The notes beneath the pieces are model-generated. The model was not told where the DNA came from and did no database searches. It was given only the letters and a program-made list of their open reading frames with translations. A stretch of 64,000 bases of DNA, from the NCBI GenBank assembly GCA_029216955.1, contig JANAVB010042257.1, forward strand, positions 1-64,000. Direction: 5' to 3'. The position numbers and the translations under genes were made by a program. Each line of letters starts with the position of its first letter. Position 1 is the stretch's first letter. The stretch is from Iris pallida (Eukaryota > Streptophyta > Magnoliopsida > Asparagales > Iridaceae). Below are positions 61,796 to 64,000 of this stretch, in pieces.

Positions 61796-62848
61796 TATTT
61801 AGGTCATAGTCGATAGACTAACCAAATCAGATCATTTTATTTCCTTCAAAGTGGGACTTTCTACTGAGAATTTAGCAGAGCTGTATATAAGATAAGTAGT
61901 ACGGGTTTATGGAGTCCTAGTGAGCATAGTGTATGACAGAGACAGCCGATTCACTTTGCACTTTGGAAAAGCCTGTAGAAAGGAGTTGGTTTTCAGTTAA
62001 AGTTCAGCATTGCATACTATCGTTGGACAGATAGACAGTCTGAAAGGACGATATAGACTTTGGAGGTTATGTTGTGGACTTGTGCATTGGATTTTGGCAG
62101 ATCATATAAGGATCATCTGCACTTGATAGAGTTCTCATAAAACAACAGCTCCCAAGCTAGCATTAGGATGACACCGTTCAAGGCACTTTACGGATGACGA
62201 TGTAGGACACCGCTATCTTGGAATGATATTGGAGAGAGAGTTATGCTTGGACCAGCGATAGTCACAAATGCTGCAGACAAGGTCAAGATGATCAGAGACA
62301 GACTCTGGGTTGCCCAAGACATGTAGAAACATTGGACCGATAGCAGTCGAAGACCCTTGGAGTTCACAGATGGTGATAAGGTGCTTGTGAAAGTATCTCC
62401 TACTCGAAGGACGATCAAATTTGTTCGCGGGGGGAAGCTGAGTCCCAGATATATTATACGCTTCACTATACTTAGCATAGTTGGAGAGGTGGCTTACAGA
62501 GTTTATTGCCACCAAACTAGGATAGCGTCCACAACATCTTCCACGTTTCTTAGCTGAAGAGGTACATTCTAGACCCCAGTCACATCTTGGATCACTCAGA
62601 GCTGGAGGTTGGACCTAGCCTCACCTACTCGAAGTAGCCTATAGAGATACTAGATTGAAGGGAGAAGAGGTTGATAAACACTATTATACCCTTGGTCCGG
62701 GTTGCATGGAGGCATCACTCTCCGGAAGACTCGACTAGAAAAACGAGGATAAGATGAGGATGGAATATCCTTACCTTTTTTTAGGTATGATTGTTTTTAA
62801 CCACCCATTGGAAATTTCAAGGACAAATTTTTTCAAGAAGGAAAGTTT
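61796..62848 (+). pseudogene. gypsy-4 integrase core, C-terminus, chromodomain and polypurine tract
   Basis: Resumes the interrupted integrase at KDAI/VIVDRLTKSDHF (61800), then YDRDSRF at 61935. The middle is degraded. The C-terminal part is seen as HNIFHVS, LRRYILDPSHILDHSELE at 62525-62610 and a chromodomain relic (IEILD, INTIIPLVRVAWRHHSPEDS) at 62640-62735. GGAAATTTCAAGGACAAATT and AAGAAGGAAAG at 62835-62845 are the gypsy 3' end and polypurine tract. Many stops; dead. Confidence 0.85.
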
Positions 62849-63221
62849 TATAACTCTTTAATTTTTATTTTTAAATATTTAAAGTTGAATTATAAAATTT
62901 AAATTGTTCAAATAATAATAATATTATTTAGATAATTCAATTAGCGATAAAATATTTATTTATTAATAACAACAAGAATACAACATTTTGGAACAAAGGT
63001 AACACATTTATTTTGGATCAAGAAATAACTCAACCACTCCAAGTCTATTTCTTCCCATTCCTATTTAGTAACCCTAACCTCTTCTATTTCGTAACTTCCA
63101 ACCTCTTCTATTTTGTAACTACTAATCTCTTCATTTTGTAACCCCTAACCCCTTCCATTCCGTAACTCCCAACCTCGTCCATTCTGTAACCCGCAACTTC
63201 TTCTATTCTGTAACCCCCAAT
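62849..63221 (+). repeat. gypsy-4 3' LTR, first 373 bp
   Basis: Begins TATAACTCTTTAATTTTT after the polypurine tract (TGTAAC expected; the TG is mutated). AT-rich, ending in a GTAACCC minisatellite. It is cut at 63222 by an LTR of the LARD family. Confidence 0.65.
63055..63220. repeat. Minisatellite of GTAACCCCAACCTCTTCTATT-type units
   Basis: Six imperfect units of about 28 bp, each with (T)GTAAC(C/T)(C/T)(C/A)(A/)AACCTCTTC and ATTCTGT. Spacing is regular and divergence moderate. Confidence 0.85.
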
Positions 63222-64000
63222 TGTCACGACCCGTACCTATTTTTTGGGATACGAGTGTGTGTCCAAGCCAGCCTACGCCATAGTGTCGGCGGTAGAACGT
63301 TGTCCATGCCGTAATAAAAGAAAATGCTCATAAGACAATTATTATTTCTCATTCATAACATCTAAATTATTTAACAACATTTCAAAGTTTACATTTAATC
63401 GAAGTACAATATCTCACAGAAGAAAATAAAACCACTAATCTATCTAACCAATCTTCTAGGTTGACCTCAGCATACCCATGCATCCCCAATGCTAAGAGTT
63501 GTCGTGACTAACCTGAAAAATATTGGTTTTCAGTCAGAAATGGAACGAGTACAGCCTAACAGTAGTTTCAATTATCGACAAAGGTTGTAAAATAATAAAT
63601 AGTAAAAAAAAATATGGTGAGCAGATAAGCATGGAATCATGAAACTAAATGTATAAGTATATATATGGTGACAATGATAAGTGAGAACTAAAGATGATAA
63701 GGCATATAACTAGCAATGTATAAAGTAAAACCAGAAACTGTACTTACCTAGTTAGTTGAAATACACTTTCGACATGTCAACGGCAAAGGGGTAAATCCGG
63801 TATCCGGCACGTTAATTGTACGACTGCTATCAGACATGATCAGACAAATAGGATTTTTCTGGGTATATTTACTTGTCTACTAATATACTTTCCTACCCGA
63901 CTAGTAATCATGGATTCAACAAGTCATGAACAGGGTAAATGCAAGTCATAAAAAATAATATATAAAGAATCTATAAGTACCACCTCGTGTAGCCATCGTG
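63222..64000 (-). repeat. LARD-family LTR, minus strand, runs off the window
   Basis: Starts TGTCACGACCCGTACC, the inverse of the LARD LTR end. CTAACCTGAAAAATATTGGT and CAGTCAGAAATGGAACGAGT match the LARD LTR at 23630-23680 in reverse. The flank to the left is minisatellite rather than LARD interior, so this is a 3' or solo LTR inserted in the gypsy-4 LTR. Confidence 0.85.

Overview
This window is plant nuclear DNA, most likely from an angiosperm with a large, repeat-rich genome. The evidence is four Ty3/gypsy chromovirus-type retrotransposons with very long LTRs, two CACTA DNA transposons, a Copia LTR, an L1-type LINE and an integrated caulimovirid (pararetrovirus). I see no intact host gene, rRNA, tRNA or CRISPR array. 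The only recognisable host exon is a frameshifted piece of the mitochondrial processing peptidase alpha subunit at 7845-8000. Almost every coding region carries frameshifts or stops. The locus is a pile of insertions into insertions.

Layout. 1-7834: minus-strand gypsy element (gypsy-1), with integrase, RNase H, RT, protease and gag, then its 5' LTR (4008-7834). 7845-10283: peptidase exon and decayed DNA. 10289-31313: a long-LTR element with a non-coding interior, of the kind called LARD, flanked by the 5-bp duplication CTTGC. Its 5' LTR is split at a TA microsatellite by a nearly full-length pararetrovirus (11319-18675) and a 5'-truncated LINE (18819-21680). 31319-32198: right end of a CACTA element (CACTA-1), which appears to have been the host of the LARD. 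32202-36340: 3' end and 2.5-kb LTR of another gypsy (gypsy-2). 36451-46416: a complete CACTA (CACTA-2) with 3-bp duplication CTT, a TNP2-type transposase gene, a second Transposase_24-type gene, subterminal repeat arrays, several low-complexity blocks and a 248-bp-arm inverted repeat. It sits inside an older transposon-protein reading frame (36341-36450 plus 46417-46960). 47492-48518: Copia LTR. About 48519-63221: a plus-strand gypsy (gypsy-4), cut inside its integrase by a complete minus-strand chromovirus (gypsy-3, 51146-61790). 63222-64000: an LTR of the LARD family on the minus strand.

How the parts relate. The LARD, gypsy-3 and gypsy-4 share the sequence just inside the 5' LTR (a TGG-starting candidate primer site about 8-9 nt in) and gypsy-type polypurine ends. 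The LARD was therefore probably moved by proteins of a Tekay-like chromovirus. LTR comparison by eye suggests gypsy-3 (about 95% LTR identity in the stretch compared) is younger than the LARD (about 90%). CACTA-2 keeps clean ends and a clean target duplication, but at least three in-frame stops disable its transposase. The most notable signals are the near-perfect long hairpin in CACTA-2, which seems to be built from a captured gene fragment, the virus plus LINE in one TA tract, and the private short-motif arrays in each long-LTR family.
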